A stretch of DNA of 34,721 nt. Origin: a virus. The stretch lies in the IMG/VR virus record IMGVR_UViG_3300025466_000109, positions 1-34,721 of that record; one strand, given 5' to 3'. Of this stretch, positions 6,604 to 15,855 are shown piece by piece; positions within the stretch are counted from its first letter, which is position 1, and the number at the start of each line of letters is the position of its first letter. The notes beneath the pieces were generated by a model, which worked only from the letters and a program-made list of their open reading frames with translations, was not told the DNA's origin and searched no databases. The position numbers and the translations under genes were made by a program.

Positions 6604-7854
6604 ATGTCTGAAAACCAATCACTTCTTCAGCAGCTTCAACAAATGTTACACTGGAAAAAATCAAAGAAATTCTATGCTGAAAAGCTTGGAATCACAGAAA
6701 ATGAGATAGAGGAGTTACTAAATGGTATGAAGACAAAAGAACAAGCAGAAGATGATGCAGAGATAGGAAACTACATAAGTGATTTAGAAGACCTAGTAGT
6801 TAAGTTTACAGAAGATGTGGTTAAAGGAACAGGTGAAGTGGTAGCTAATGTTAAAGAAGAGATTAAGAGTTTAGAAGATCTAATTGAAAAATGTAATATA
6901 GATACAGAGAAGTGGGAAGTAACTAAATACGTACAGAACTTCTGGGGAAACTCTGGACAGCCACATTGGCAAGTTAAAGCATGGTTAGGTAAGAAGTCTA
7001 CAGAACAAGTTTTTCAAGATTCGTTTGTAGACTTTTTAAGTTCATATGAGCCTATTAGTCAGGAGATCATGAGTCCTAAGTTCTCTGTAGGCAAATGCCC
7101 TGCAATGTTAGTTATCAATAAGCAAGATGCTCATCTAAATAAATATGACATTGATGGTAATAATGACATTTCTAAAAGATTAGGTGAGATTGTATATAAG
7201 TTAGAAGTAATTGCTAACCAAGCACAACTTTCAAATAACCTAGATCAAATTACATACATCATTGGATCTGATGAGTTTAATAGTGAGTTCACAGGAACTA
7301 CAACAAAAGGAACTCCTCAAACAAACACACATACATATCAGGATTCTTTTCAGTTTATATGTGAACATGAGATATTCGTAATTACAATGTTATTACAGTA
7401 TGCTCAAAATGTGAATGTAGTGTATGTAGCAGGTAATCATGATGAGTTTGTAGGATGGCATATGATTACATGGTTACAGGCTTATTTCAGAAATACAAAT
7501 AGACTTACGTTTGACATTAGTCCTAAGTATAGAAAGTATGTAACATATGGTAACTCAGCATTAATGTTCAATCATGGAGATGCTATCAAGCCTGCTAAGT
7601 TAGCAGCTTTATTTCCAATGGAGTTTAAAGATGGTTGGTCTTTCCACCAGAACTTTTATATCTTCACAGGAGATAAGCATCATGAAGTGAGTCATGACTT
7701 CAATGGTATTAAATTTTATCAAATTCCAGCATTCTCTAATGCTAAGAGTCTTTGGGATGATAAAAATGGTCACACAATGTCTAAAGCTGAAGTGACAGGA
7801 TTCTTAATAGAAGAAGTGTCAGGAATGACAAATATATTTAAACAATACTTATAA
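6604..7854 (+). CDS. Calcineurin-like metallophosphoesterase with N-terminal HTH-like segment (416 aa)
   Basis: The C-terminal ~250 residues show the ordered metal-binding motifs of calcineurin-like phosphoesterases: DAH (175-177), GSDEFN (221-226, a shifted version of GDxxD), GNHDE (277-281), NHGD (323-326) and GDKHHE (356-361). Members cleave phosphomono- or diesters, including nucleic acids, with two bound metal ions. Residues 15-45 (FYAEKLGITENEIEELLNG) look like a helix-turn-helix, followed by a coiled charged region to ~110, so DNA may be the substrate. It is the first gene after the promoter at 6544 and overlaps the next gene by TAATG. Placement in a virion operon is odd for a metabolic enzyme; a packaged or assembly-linked nuclease is possible. 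The family call is firm, the substrate unknown. Confidence 0.85.
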   Translation: MSENQSLLQQLQQMLHWKKSKKFYAEKLGITENEIEELLNGMKTKEQAEDDAEIGNYISDLEDLVVKFTEDVVKGTGEVVANVKEEIKSLEDLIEKCNIDTEKWEVTKYVQNFWGNSGQPHWQVKAWLGKKSTEQVFQDSFVDFLSSYEPISQEIMSPKFSVGKCPAMLVINKQDAHLNKYDIDGNNDISKRLGEIVYKLEVIANQAQLSNNLDQITYIIGSDEFNSEFTGTTTKGTPQTNTHTYQDSFQFICEHEIFVITMLLQYAQNVNVVYVAGNHDEFVGWHMITWLQAYFRNTNRLTFDISPKYRKYVTYGNSALMFNHGDAIKPAKLAALFPMEFKDGWSFHQNFYIFTGDKHHEVSHDFNGIKFYQIPAFSNAKSLWDDKNGHTMSKAEVTGFLIEEVSGMTNIFKQYL

Positions 7855-8585
7855 TGGCAACATTACGTAAATTAGTTTCAGATGTGAGGTCAACTCACAA
7901 ATTGCTATCCTCTGATGGTCTAATAACCAACAGAGCGATAGCTTCTGAGATTAAAAACAATACACAGTTATTAATAAAGAGAGAAACTAATCTCAGAAAG
8001 CTTTGGGCTACTGATACATTATTTACTACCATCCCTTGTTTAGAGATGATAGAAGTTCCTATTTCTGAATGCTGTGGATATACAGATCCTTGTCAAGTTG
8101 CTAGAAGTAAGTATAAGCTTCCTCGCATGAGTGAAGGAAACTATCAATATCTCATCCAAGGTGTTTATTCAATAAATGCAATGGGTGGTCAAGGAAGGAA
8201 GTTTAAAGAGGTTACTATCAATAGATATTTAAACTTATTAAAGCTTCCTATAATAAAAAATGAACAATACTATTGGATAGCTAATGGAGGATATGTTTAT
8301 GTAAACAATCCTTTACTAAAAGCTATACGATTCTCTGCATTCTTTGAAGAAGATGTTCCTAATGAGATTATGTATCCAACGATTGGTTGTGGATGTGGAA
8401 GCTATACAACAGATGAGTTGTGTGTAAATCCTTTAGATAAAGAATATGGATGTCCTGGATATTTAGAAAAACAAGTATTAGATCTTACCTCTCAGAGATT
8501 ACTAAGTACATATTTTAACATTAAATCAGATATGACTTCAGATAATGTAGATGGTCAAGCACCTAATGCAAAACCAACAAATTAA
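7854..8585 (+). CDS. crAss-like conserved virion protein (243 aa), head-tail region
   Basis: Starts in a TAATG overlap. The N-terminal ~65 residues are helical (LRKLVSDVRSTHKLLSSDG, IKNNTQLLIKRE). They are followed by a conserved-looking block: LEMIEVPISECCGYTDPC, RSKYKLPRMSEGNYQYLIQG, and a beta-rich part ending IRFSAFFEEDVP. A second Cys cluster (GCGCG) and a Cys-rich loop come later. I recall this pattern from structural genes of Cellulophaga phi14:2-like and other crAss-like phages, where it sits close to the connector and muzzle genes. No enzymatic motif is visible. A ring or connector component is the most likely role, inferred from context. Confidence 0.65.
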   Translation: MATLRKLVSDVRSTHKLLSSDGLITNRAIASEIKNNTQLLIKRETNLRKLWATDTLFTTIPCLEMIEVPISECCGYTDPCQVARSKYKLPRMSEGNYQYLIQGVYSINAMGGQGRKFKEVTINRYLNLLKLPIIKNEQYYWIANGGYVYVNNPLLKAIRFSAFFEEDVPNEIMYPTIGCGCGSYTTDELCVNPLDKEYGCPGYLEKQVLDLTSQRLLSTYFNIKSDMTSDNVDGQAPNAKPTN

Positions 8586-9061
8586 TGCGTACAAAAATAG
8601 ATTGGAGAAGCTCAAGTAAAGAAAACTATAATGACTTTTGTAAAAAGAATCCCACTTTAAAATTAACATTTAATGAGTGGAGAAACATCATCTATCTATT
8701 TAACGAACAGTTTAAAATCTACATACTGGAGACTGGTGAAAAGTGTAAGCTTCCATTTGGTTTTGGAGACTTCTCTATAAATAAGAAGAAAAGAAAGAAG
8801 CTTAAAGATATCAATGGTAAGGAATATATTAATCTTCCTGTAGATTGGAAAAGAAGCAAAGAGAAAGGAAAACGCATATATAATTTTAATTATCATACAG
8901 AAGGATATTTCTTCGGATGGGTATGGTTTAAAGAGTCAGCTAGATTAAAGAATGTGGACCTTTGGTATTTTAAACCCTCTAGAGTTACATCAAGATTACT
9001 ATCTCATTACATAAACGCTGATGATAAATATCAACATATTTATTGTGAGTGGATAAAATAA
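8585..9061 (+). CDS. Small basic conserved phage protein (158 aa)
   Basis: Starts in a TAATG overlap and ends 6 nt before the next gene. The protein is strongly basic and aromatic. Its centre is Lys/Arg-rich (FSINKKKRKKLKD, WKRSKEKGKRIYNFNYH), followed by an aromatic part (GYFFGWVWFKESARLKN, WYFKPSRVTSRLLSHYI). Charge and size suggest nucleic-acid contact or packing against DNA at the connector. From memory, it belongs to a family conserved between connector genes of crAss-like phages. It is not recognisable as an IHF/HU protein, which is about 90 aa with a different arm. Function unknown. Confidence 0.65.
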   Translation: MRTKIDWRSSSKENYNDFCKKNPTLKLTFNEWRNIIYLFNEQFKIYILETGEKCKLPFGFGDFSINKKKRKKLKDINGKEYINLPVDWKRSKEKGKRIYNFNYHTEGYFFGWVWFKESARLKNVDLWYFKPSRVTSRLLSHYINADDKYQHIYCEWIK

Positions 9062-9067
9062 AATAAT

Positions 9068-10099
9068 ATGTCATATTATTACAAGTACAACTTTGTCTCC
9101 CCTGAACCAATTTATTCAACAGTTAGGGAAGAATTAAAAAGTTATTTTGATACAGGAGCAATAGATGATCTATTGTTTCCAACCTACTTAGACAAATGTC
9201 TTAGAAAGTTGGGCAAGTCATCTTATGTTATACAAGAACAACCTTTATACATTGAAGATTTTCAAGCTAGACTTCCAGACAATTTTATTGCTGTAAGAGA
9301 AGCTTGGATGTGTGCAGAGATTCCTAATTACCCTTATCAATCAGCTAATTCACTATACACACAAGCTGTTGATAGAACAACTATACAGGTGAGTCCTATA
9401 ACAATTGCTGGAGCTCCTTGTGTTTCTGGTAATCCTAATTGTCAAACTCCTGGTTGTGATGGAAGATGTATGCCTGAGCTTGTACAAGCTGTATATAAAA
9501 CAAATGGTACCATTCCTAGATCTTATCAACAACAATACTTACTTAAGCCAGGTAATATATCTGTAAAAAAGAATTGTGATGTACAATATACTGATGCTTG
9601 GGAATTTGTAAACTATGCTCCCCCATTACGTGAGTTCACTCCAGGAGCTGCTAGCTATGATTCATTTGACATTAGAGATAATAAATTTGTTACAAACTTT
9701 AGATCTGGCATAGTGCATCTTGTGTTCTATGTAACAGAATATGATCAAATTGGTAATCAATTAGTTCCTGATAACTATCGTGTTAGAGAGTTTGTGGAAG
9801 CATTCATTAAATGGAAAATGTTTGAAACATTATCAAATCAGATTAATGATGAGACATTTGTTCAGATACAACAGAAGTTAGGATATTATAAAGGACTACA
9901 TGATGAAGCATTCATAATGGCTGATATTGAAATTAAGAAACAAACTTCTTGGGAAAAACAAAGAAGAATTAAAAATGATCTTAATAGAAATCAGATGTAT
10001 GAATTACCAAATGCTAGTCCTAATGGAGATTATGGATATTCTAGCGTAAATGGTGGATATGGATATAGTGGAAATTCTTACTATGGTGGCACTCAATAA
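9068..10099 (+). CDS. Putative tail adaptor / tail tubular protein A-like (T7 gp11 / P22 gp4 class) (343 aa)
   Basis: The N-terminal region (YSTVREELKSYFDTGAIDD, then YLDKCLRKLG, then the strand ARLPDNFIAVREAW) and the later block SGIVHLVFYVTEYD-xx-GNQLVPDNYRVREFVEAFIKWKMFETL follow the helix-strand-helix arrangement of podovirus adaptor proteins that join portal to nozzle. A Cys-rich insertion (CVSGNPNCQTPGCDGRC, about residues 118-136) is not part of that core. The C-terminus is Tyr/Gly/Ser-rich (YGYSSVNGGYGYSG). The gene directly precedes the muzzle-like protein, the order expected for an adaptor followed by a nozzle. The assignment is by pattern and position. Confidence 0.6.
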   Translation: MSYYYKYNFVSPEPIYSTVREELKSYFDTGAIDDLLFPTYLDKCLRKLGKSSYVIQEQPLYIEDFQARLPDNFIAVREAWMCAEIPNYPYQSANSLYTQAVDRTTIQVSPITIAGAPCVSGNPNCQTPGCDGRCMPELVQAVYKTNGTIPRSYQQQYLLKPGNISVKKNCDVQYTDAWEFVNYAPPLREFTPGAASYDSFDIRDNKFVTNFRSGIVHLVFYVTEYDQIGNQLVPDNYRVREFVEAFIKWKMFETLSNQINDETFVQIQQKLGYYKGLHDEAFIMADIEIKKQTSWEKQRRIKNDLNRNQMYELPNASPNGDYGYSSVNGGYGYSGNSYYGGTQ

Positions 10100-10106
10100 A
10101 TAAACT

Positions 10107-13100
10107 ATGGCTGAACAAGAACAACAACCACAACAAGGTAATGTTAGAAGTGAGTTTAATCTAGGTAGAAAAGGATTAAACATGGATCTATCTGTGAACC
10201 AGATAGAGAAAGGTAGTCTCACTTATGCACTAAATGCTGCTTTAGAAAACTATGACTCAGCTTCTGTTAACTATCAGAATGAGCCAGGTAATGAGTTATG
10301 TCTAAACTTCCCTGCAAATTATCATGTTCTTGGAGAGCATTTTATTCCAGAACAAAATAAACATGTATTCTTTCTAACACATCCTGAAACAGGAGATTGT
10401 GAAATAGGATATATGGTAAATAATGATTGTAATTATGTTACATACATTAATGCTCCTTGTCTTAATTTTAATATAAACTATCCAATTCTTAAAGCTGTAC
10501 ACAAAATTACCAACTGTACAACAGAAGTTTATTGGACAGATGGATATAATCCTAGAAGATTTATAGACTTAAATCCAGATAATAAACCTTGGGTAACAAT
10601 CCCAGGAGAAACTATTTGTGAAAACACTCCTGATACAGGAGTTGTTGATTGCAACAAATTAAAGGTACAACCTAACTTTGCTATTCCAGAACTCTCTGTA
10701 AATAGTGTTGTTAATGGTGGTAATTTACTTGCTGGTACATACCAATTTGCAATACAATATGGTACAGCTTTTGGAGATCCTTATACATCTTACTACTCTA
10801 TAACTAATCCTACACCAATTGCTAATCCACAATTAACCACTCCTGATTTTAATTATCCAGTGAGTAAGTCTATTGTATTGGATATCAGTAATATAGATGT
10901 TACAGGATACTTTCAATATTATAACATAGCTGTAATAAAAACAATAAATGATATTACCTCTGTTGAATTAGTAGGTACTTATTTTATTGATAATACAACA
11001 AAACAAATAACCTATACAGGACAGAACGTAACTTCTATTCCTCTTACACTTGATGATATATTTGAAAAGTTTCCATACTACGATATTGCACAAGATTTAA
11101 CCACTGCAAGAGATATACTTATATGGGACAATCTTACATCTATAGATAAGATTAATTATCAGTCTATTGCTAGTCAGATCACTCTATTATGGGAAACCTA
11201 TAGAATTCCTACTACAGAGAATTATGCAGATCCATTCAATGCTACTAACTTAAGAGGTTATCTTAGAGATGAGATATATCCTTTTGAGATAGTATTTCTA
11301 TTAGATAATGGCAAGCAAACAGATGGTTTTCATATTCCTGGTAGAGCAAAGAACTACAATGAGTTCTCTCAACCAGATGTACCTAGTACAAATCCTGACT
11401 TTATTGGTAATGGAACTAGTGCACCTTATTGGCAAATATATAATACAGCTTCTGTATTAGGTGATGCTACAGGTCCTAATATTGGTAATGCCACTCCATA
11501 TCAATATGGTGAGTTTGCATATTGGGAATCAATAGATACTTATCCTTGTGATACATTAGTTTGGGGAGATCTTGCTGGTCAACATATCAGACATCATAAG
11601 TTTCCTGATATATTAGTGAGTCCTGCATTTGAAAGTGCTAATCCTACTATTGTTGATAATAAGTATCATGTAGAGATGCAAACAGCAGATGCTGTGTATC
11701 CTATTGGTGTTAAGATAGATCCAGAACAAATCACAGAATTAATCACTGCATCTAATCTTACAGCAGAACAAAAAGCTCAGATTATTGGATTTAAAATAGT
11801 TAGAGGAGATAGATCAACTAATAGATCTATTATAGGTAAAGGTATATTAAGAAATGTAGGTAAGTATACAAGAGATAGTAATACATTAAACAATCCTTCA
11901 CCAACTTATTACTACTATCCAAACTATCCTTATAATGACCTTGATCCAGATCCATTCCTTCTTACACAGAACAATGCATTTAATCAACAGTGTCAAACCT
12001 ATAAATTAGTAGTAACAACACCTGGCACAATACAATATAATGATTGTAATGATGGAAAATTGATTACTGTTAATATGCCAACTATATTAACACAAGTGTG
12101 TTCCATCAGCTATCCAGTGGTATTGTCTGGAACAGCAACAATCACTAATGTTACATCTATATCATTTGTATTAACTTCATATGTTGATGGAACTGTTACT
12201 TATACAGATTTTCAATATAATGATCCAGTTTCAAATGCTTCTTTAAACATTAGAGTAAACTATAATGTTCCTCAAACAATAAACTCATCCACTATACCTA
12301 TTCGTGTAGGTGGATCAAGTAAGTATAGTGTTTTAGAAAGTGATAAGAATGTAGCTTGTTATCCTTCTGAATTAAATGGATTTCAAGATGACTCTAAATA
12401 TAGAATGGTATTTAATTCTCCTGAAACTTCTTTTGGACAACCTACATTAGGAACTGTTCTTAAGTTAGAGAATGTACTATATGGTGCTGGACAAGCTCAT
12501 TTTGTACCAGTGAGAAATAATGCACAATATAAGCTTCTCACTAGAGATGCTCAATTGGCTGCATTGGTTTCAAGTTATGATATTGCTAACTTAGGAGGAT
12601 TTAATGCAACAGCAATGTTTACTGCATATCAAGCATATATACAAATATATATCAACGGTATCAGTAGACAAAACTATGCTTATTCTTTTAACTCTGTAGC
12701 TAATTATGACTACTCTTCTGATATAAATAATAATCTAGGTGTTAAACAAAGAGAACTTGACATATGTCAATATCTTATTCCTGGTGTTGAATCTGTAGGA
12801 GATGTATGGAATGTAAATAACTATCAAAGAGAATCTTCTGTCTACATGAAAACATTAGACAATAGAAACTCTCTACCTGTTACTAGTCTTCCTTTTCCTA
12901 ATGCCACTCCATCTTTAATTGGTAATAATGGAAGTTTAATTTCTGATTCATCTAGATTTACACTTTCTCAAAGTGGACATTGTGATACTCCAGAGTTTTT
13001 AAATCCAATTGATGTTGTTTCTTATTATGGATCTATAAAGGTGATATCTCCTGATCAATGGGGAGAAATGTATTCATATACAACAATTGATACAGGATTC

Positions 13101-14969
13101 CAAAGAATATTCAAAGCACTTCCTGCATCTGATCCAGGAATGATATTTGGTGGAGATACATTCATTGGTAGATTTGCATTTAAAACAAAGCTTCCTTTCT
13201 TTATAGATAATAGAGTGAATGCTCCTGATGATAGTGATATATTTTATGATGAGATTGGTAATGTAGCATTTCCACAATACTGGCATTCTGCTAGATCTAT
13301 TTTGTACAACTGGACCACTCCTAATAACGTACTACTTAATAATATCATATCAATTAAAGCTCATAACTTTGATTGCTCCACTGGAGGTACAGTGTTAGAA
13401 GGAACCACTACAACAACAAGTTCCACTACAGCTTCTCCTAATGGTAATGTAACATCTGCTCCATTAAATGCTACTTACACTGGTAAGATGTATTTATTTG
13501 CATACGGTATTCCTTATTATTATACAGAGTCTTCTATTAATGTAGACTTACGTCAAGCATTTAATAATCAAGAAGGAGATTTCTATCCACATGTAAGCAC
13601 AGGTATTCCTGATAACTGGTTACAACAAACATTTGTACCAATTGCTTTTGATAATACATATACATATAATGTAACTTTTTCTAAGCAGAATAAAGAGAAC
13701 TATTTCTCCCACTTGCCTATAAACTGGACTGATGATCAATGTTATACTAATTTTCCATTTAGAGCAATCTATTCTGATCCTCAACAAAGCTATGTAGATA
13801 ATAGAGTGAATAACTGGTTGATATACAGACCAGTATCTTTCTTTGACTTCCCTGAGAATTATGGTAAGCTTGTAGCATTAGATGGTATTCAGAACAAAGG
13901 GATATTGGCTAGATTTGAGAACAAAGGATTTGTATATAACTCTCTACTTACAATTAATACAAGTAATCCTCAAGCTGCTTATTTAGGTAATGATCAATTA
14001 TTTAAATCTGCTCCTCCACAAGATTTTGCTGAAACAGATATAGGATATATGGGTACTCAGAATAAACTTCTGATAAAAATACCTGAAGGACAAATATCTG
14101 TAGATGCTAAAAGAGGTCAGATATTTTTAATTAGTCTAAGTATGTATGGTAGATATATGCCTACAGACTTAGCTGCATTTGGATCTGGAATGAATAGATT
14201 CTTTTCAAACTACTTACCATTCCAAATTCTTAACTACTTCCCTACAGTAAACACAGATAATCATTATAATGGCTTAGGACTACATGGTGTATATGATGCC
14301 AAGTATGATAGAGTGATTATTACAAAGCTTGATTATATTCCTCTTAGCAATAGTGGTGTACAATATGATTCATCTACACAAGAGTTTTATGTAAATAAGA
14401 CTTATGGATCCACTACATTAAGAAAGGTGGTACAGCTTACAGATAGACAATACTTCTGTAATAAGAGCTTCACTATTTCATTTAATTTCAATAGTAAGAA
14501 CTGGGTGAGCTTCCATAGCTATCTTCCAAACTTCTATGTAACAGATCAAACATTCTTTTATTCTGGATTAAATGAAGGATGTAATTTACAAGCTGTAGCT
14601 ATAAATGAAATACCTACACCAACCACCACCACTACAACTACCACTATATCAAACTGTGCTGTAGCAGGAGCTGCTGTATTTATATCAGATAGTTGTGCAG
14701 CAGCAGGAACTGCTGTATGTGTTGAATGCACTACTACCACTACAACCACAACAACAACAACTACAACAACAACAACTCCTCCTACAGTATGTTACACTTA
14801 TACTAATGAAACTGCTAATCCACTACTTGGTGTAAACTATACAGATTGTAATGGAACTGTTTTCTCTAATCAAACTATAGATGTAAATAGTGCAATTTGT
14901 GCAATTAATAATTCACCATATGGTGGTGATGCTGCATTGTTATTAAAAGGTGTTGAGTGTTCAATTTGA
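10107..14969 (+). CDS. crAss-like 'muzzle' / tail nozzle protein with added Thr-tract modules (1620 aa)
   Basis: The N-terminus has the typical crAss-muzzle opening (FNLGRKGLNMDLSVNQIEKG). A long beta-rich body follows, with many YWTDGYNPRRFIDLNPDN-like propeller strands and a repeated Asn/Tyr/Thr bias. Near residues 1450-1500 comes SFTISFNFNSKNWVSFHSYLPNFYVTD, which in relatives I recall continues directly into a C-terminal domain. Here it is followed by two Thr tracts and small Cys-bearing modules and then stops. A further Thr/Ser tract (13404-13436) interrupts the body. Relation to T7 gp12-type nozzles is established for crAss muzzle proteins. Thr-linked modules at the distal tip suggest host contact. 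The next gene carries what looks like the missing C-terminal part. Confidence 0.7.
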   Translation: MAEQEQQPQQGNVRSEFNLGRKGLNMDLSVNQIEKGSLTYALNAALENYDSASVNYQNEPGNELCLNFPANYHVLGEHFIPEQNKHVFFLTHPETGDCEIGYMVNNDCNYVTYINAPCLNFNINYPILKAVHKITNCTTEVYWTDGYNPRRFIDLNPDNKPWVTIPGETICENTPDTGVVDCNKLKVQPNFAIPELSVNSVVNGGNLLAGTYQFAIQYGTAFGDPYTSYYSITNPTPIANPQLTTPDFNYPVSKSIVLDISNIDVTGYFQYYNIAVIKTINDITSVELVGTYFIDNTTKQITYTGQNVTSIPLTLDDIFEKFPYYDIAQDLTTARDILIWDNLTSIDKINYQSIASQITLLWETYRIPTTENYADPFNATNLRGYLRDEIYPFEIVFLLDNGKQTDGFHIPGRAKNYNEFSQPDVPSTNPDFIGNGTSAPYWQIYNTASVLGDATGPNIGNATPYQYGEFAYWESIDTYPCDTLVWGDLAGQHIRHHKFPDILVSPAFESANPTIVDNKYHVEMQTADAVYPIGVKIDPEQITELITASNLTAEQKAQIIGFKIVRGDRSTNRSIIGKGILRNVGKYTRDSNTLNNPSPTYYYYPNYPYNDLDPDPFLLTQNNAFNQQCQTYKLVVTTPGTIQYNDCNDGKLITVNMPTILTQVCSISYPVVLSGTATITNVTSISFVLTSYVDGTVTYTDFQYNDPVSNASLNIRVNYNVPQTINSSTIPIRVGGSSKYSVLESDKNVACYPSELNGFQDDSKYRMVFNSPETSFGQPTLGTVLKLENVLYGAGQAHFVPVRNNAQYKLLTRDAQLAALVSSYDIANLGGFNATAMFTAYQAYIQIYINGISRQNYAYSFNSVANYDYSSDINNNLGVKQRELDICQYLIPGVESVGDVWNVNNYQRESSVYMKTLDNRNSLPVTSLPFPNATPSLIGNNGSLISDSSRFTLSQSGHCDTPEFLNPIDVVSYYGSIKVISPDQWGEMYSYTTIDTGFQRIFKALPASDPGMIFGGDTFIGRFAFKTKLPFFIDNRVNAPDDSDIFYDEIGNVAFPQYWHSARSILYNWTTPNNVLLNNIISIKAHNFDCSTGGTVLEGTTTTTSSTTASPNGNVTSAPLNATYTGKMYLFAYGIPYYYTESSINVDLRQAFNNQEGDFYPHVSTGIPDNWLQQTFVPIAFDNTYTYNVTFSKQNKENYFSHLPINWTDDQCYTNFPFRAIYSDPQQSYVDNRVNNWLIYRPVSFFDFPENYGKLVALDGIQNKGILARFENKGFVYNSLLTINTSNPQAAYLGNDQLFKSAPPQDFAETDIGYMGTQNKLLIKIPEGQISVDAKRGQIFLISLSMYGRYMPTDLAAFGSGMNRFFSNYLPFQILNYFPTVNTDNHYNGLGLHGVYDAKYDRVIITKLDYIPLSNSGVQYDSSTQEFYVNKTYGSTTLRKVVQLTDRQYFCNKSFTISFNFNSKNWVSFHSYLPNFYVTDQTFFYSGLNEGCNLQAVAINEIPTPTTTTTTTTISNCAVAGAAVFISDSCAAAGTAVCVECTTTTTTTTTTTTTTTTPPTVCYTYTNETANPLLGVNYTDCNGTVFSNQTIDVNSAICAINNSPYGGDAALLLKGVECSI
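13404..13436 (+). repeat. Short Thr/Ser tract inside the muzzle body
   Basis: Eleven codons, mostly Thr and Ser, at muzzle residues about 1100-1110, between a Cys-containing strand and a Tyr-rich segment. Probably a surface loop. Confidence 0.8.
14622..14648 (+). repeat. Thr tract 1 near the muzzle C-terminus
   Basis: Nine consecutive codons (eight Thr then Ile-Ser context) after a Pro-Thr-Pro lead-in begin the appended C-terminal modules of the muzzle-like protein. Confidence 0.85.
14653..14729 (+). repeat. Imperfect tandem duplication between two Thr tracts
   Basis: The segment encodes NCAVAGAAVFISDSC followed by AAAGTAVCVEC. The two units share the pattern C-A-x-A-G-x-A-V, and at DNA level TGTGCTGTAGCAGGAGCTGCTGTAT resembles TGTGCAGCAGCAGGAACTGCTGTAT. 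This looks like a local duplication of a Cys-bearing mini-module. Confidence 0.6.
14730..14777 (+). repeat. 16-codon pure Thr tract near the muzzle C-terminus
   Basis: Sixteen Thr codons in a row (mixed ACT, ACC, ACA) link the duplicated Cys module to a final ~60-residue domain with the segment NYTDCNGTVFSNQTIDV. It is the longest uninterrupted Thr run in the window. Confidence 0.95.
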
Positions 14970-14988
14970 TCTAAAATATAATTTAAAG

Positions 14989-15855
14989 ATGTCTAAAACA
15001 ATAATAGTAAAATTAACTTGTGCTGGCTATAGAACTGGTCCTTTTGATGTCTATGATGATCTAGGAAATGTTCTTGGTACCAACATCTCTAAGGATGACC
15101 TTATAGATGGGTACAGTGTGTCTGTAAGTGACTCAGTGAATATTATTGTTTTACAATCTGTTGGTAAATGTCAGACTATAATAGAAATGTCTATTGAAAG
15201 TCTTAATGTAGATCAAATAGCAGCTATTACATTCACTCCTTGTAACACTGCATCTCTTTGGAGACATTTAACTAACATCACTTTATATAACAACTACTAT
15301 GGAAACATAGAGCCTTATATTATAGAATATCCATTCTCATTCCAATCTTATGATGAGATATTACAAAGTGTAAAAGATTTCACTAAGGCCTATAGATATT
15401 TCCCTAGTACAGAAGGAGTGTATAGTACAACAAACAGAATAGAAACAGATGACCAATGGTTTAATAAAGCTATTCTATACAACGGTCAACAAACTTCAGG
15501 ACTACTTGAATTAGTTCCTAAACCCATAAATAACCTACAGAGCTATTTAAACTATCCTATATATAACACTTACAGTAAAACTATTACATATACTAAGAGT
15601 GATAACTTCTATCAATATAATACATTCTGGGGACTTGTTAGAGATAAAAACGTACCTTTGTTCATAACTACCTGTGAATCAATGTCTATAGATAAGGTGC
15701 TTAATCAAGCTAATATGGATTATGGAAAGAGAAGCTTTAGGAAAGAACCTCTTAGATCAAAAAGTTTAAAGGTGAGACATATTCTAGATAACACTTCTAC
15801 AGCTCATTTAATTAGTCAGTTTATTGTTGCAGAAGATCAAATCTCTTACAAATAA
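14989..15855 (+). CDS. GPF-module protein carrying the apparent C-terminal domain of the muzzle (288 aa)
   Basis: I place the start at ATG 14989, not the in-frame GTG 14950, which overlaps the muzzle stop. ATG 14989 aligns with the start of the related module at 5901. Residues 1-70 are the GPF module (KTIIVKLTCAGYRTGPFDVY, ISKDDLIDGY, SVGKC). The remaining ~215 residues (SLWRHLTNITLYNNYYGNIEP, ILYNGQQTSGLLEL, FWGLVRDKNVPLF, VLNQANMDYGKRSF, LRSKSLKVRHI) match, from memory, the C-terminal domain that is fused to the muzzle in other crAss-like phages. If so, the muzzle is split in two genes here. It overlaps the next gene by TAATG. A role in the tail tip is inferred. Confidence 0.65.
   Translation: MSKTIIVKLTCAGYRTGPFDVYDDLGNVLGTNISKDDLIDGYSVSVSDSVNIIVLQSVGKCQTIIEMSIESLNVDQIAAITFTPCNTASLWRHLTNITLYNNYYGNIEPYIIEYPFSFQSYDEILQSVKDFTKAYRYFPSTEGVYSTTNRIETDDQWFNKAILYNGQQTSGLLELVPKPINNLQSYLNYPIYNTYSKTITYTKSDNFYQYNTFWGLVRDKNVPLFITTCESMSIDKVLNQANMDYGKRSFRKEPLRSKSLKVRHILDNTSTAHLISQFIVAEDQISYK

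Noticed and set aside
2985-14777. Diversity-generating retroelement targets in fibre genes
   Set aside because: No reverse transcriptase, template repeat or adenine-biased variable repeat pair is visible in the window; the only repeats are Thr/Ser tracts and short duplications.
14944-14989. Programmed frameshift joining the muzzle and the 288-aa protein
   Set aside because: A +1 shift would be needed within the short overlap before the stop at 14967. No clear +1 slippery site or stimulatory structure is seen, and a normal ATG with a module-matching N-terminus exists at 14989.
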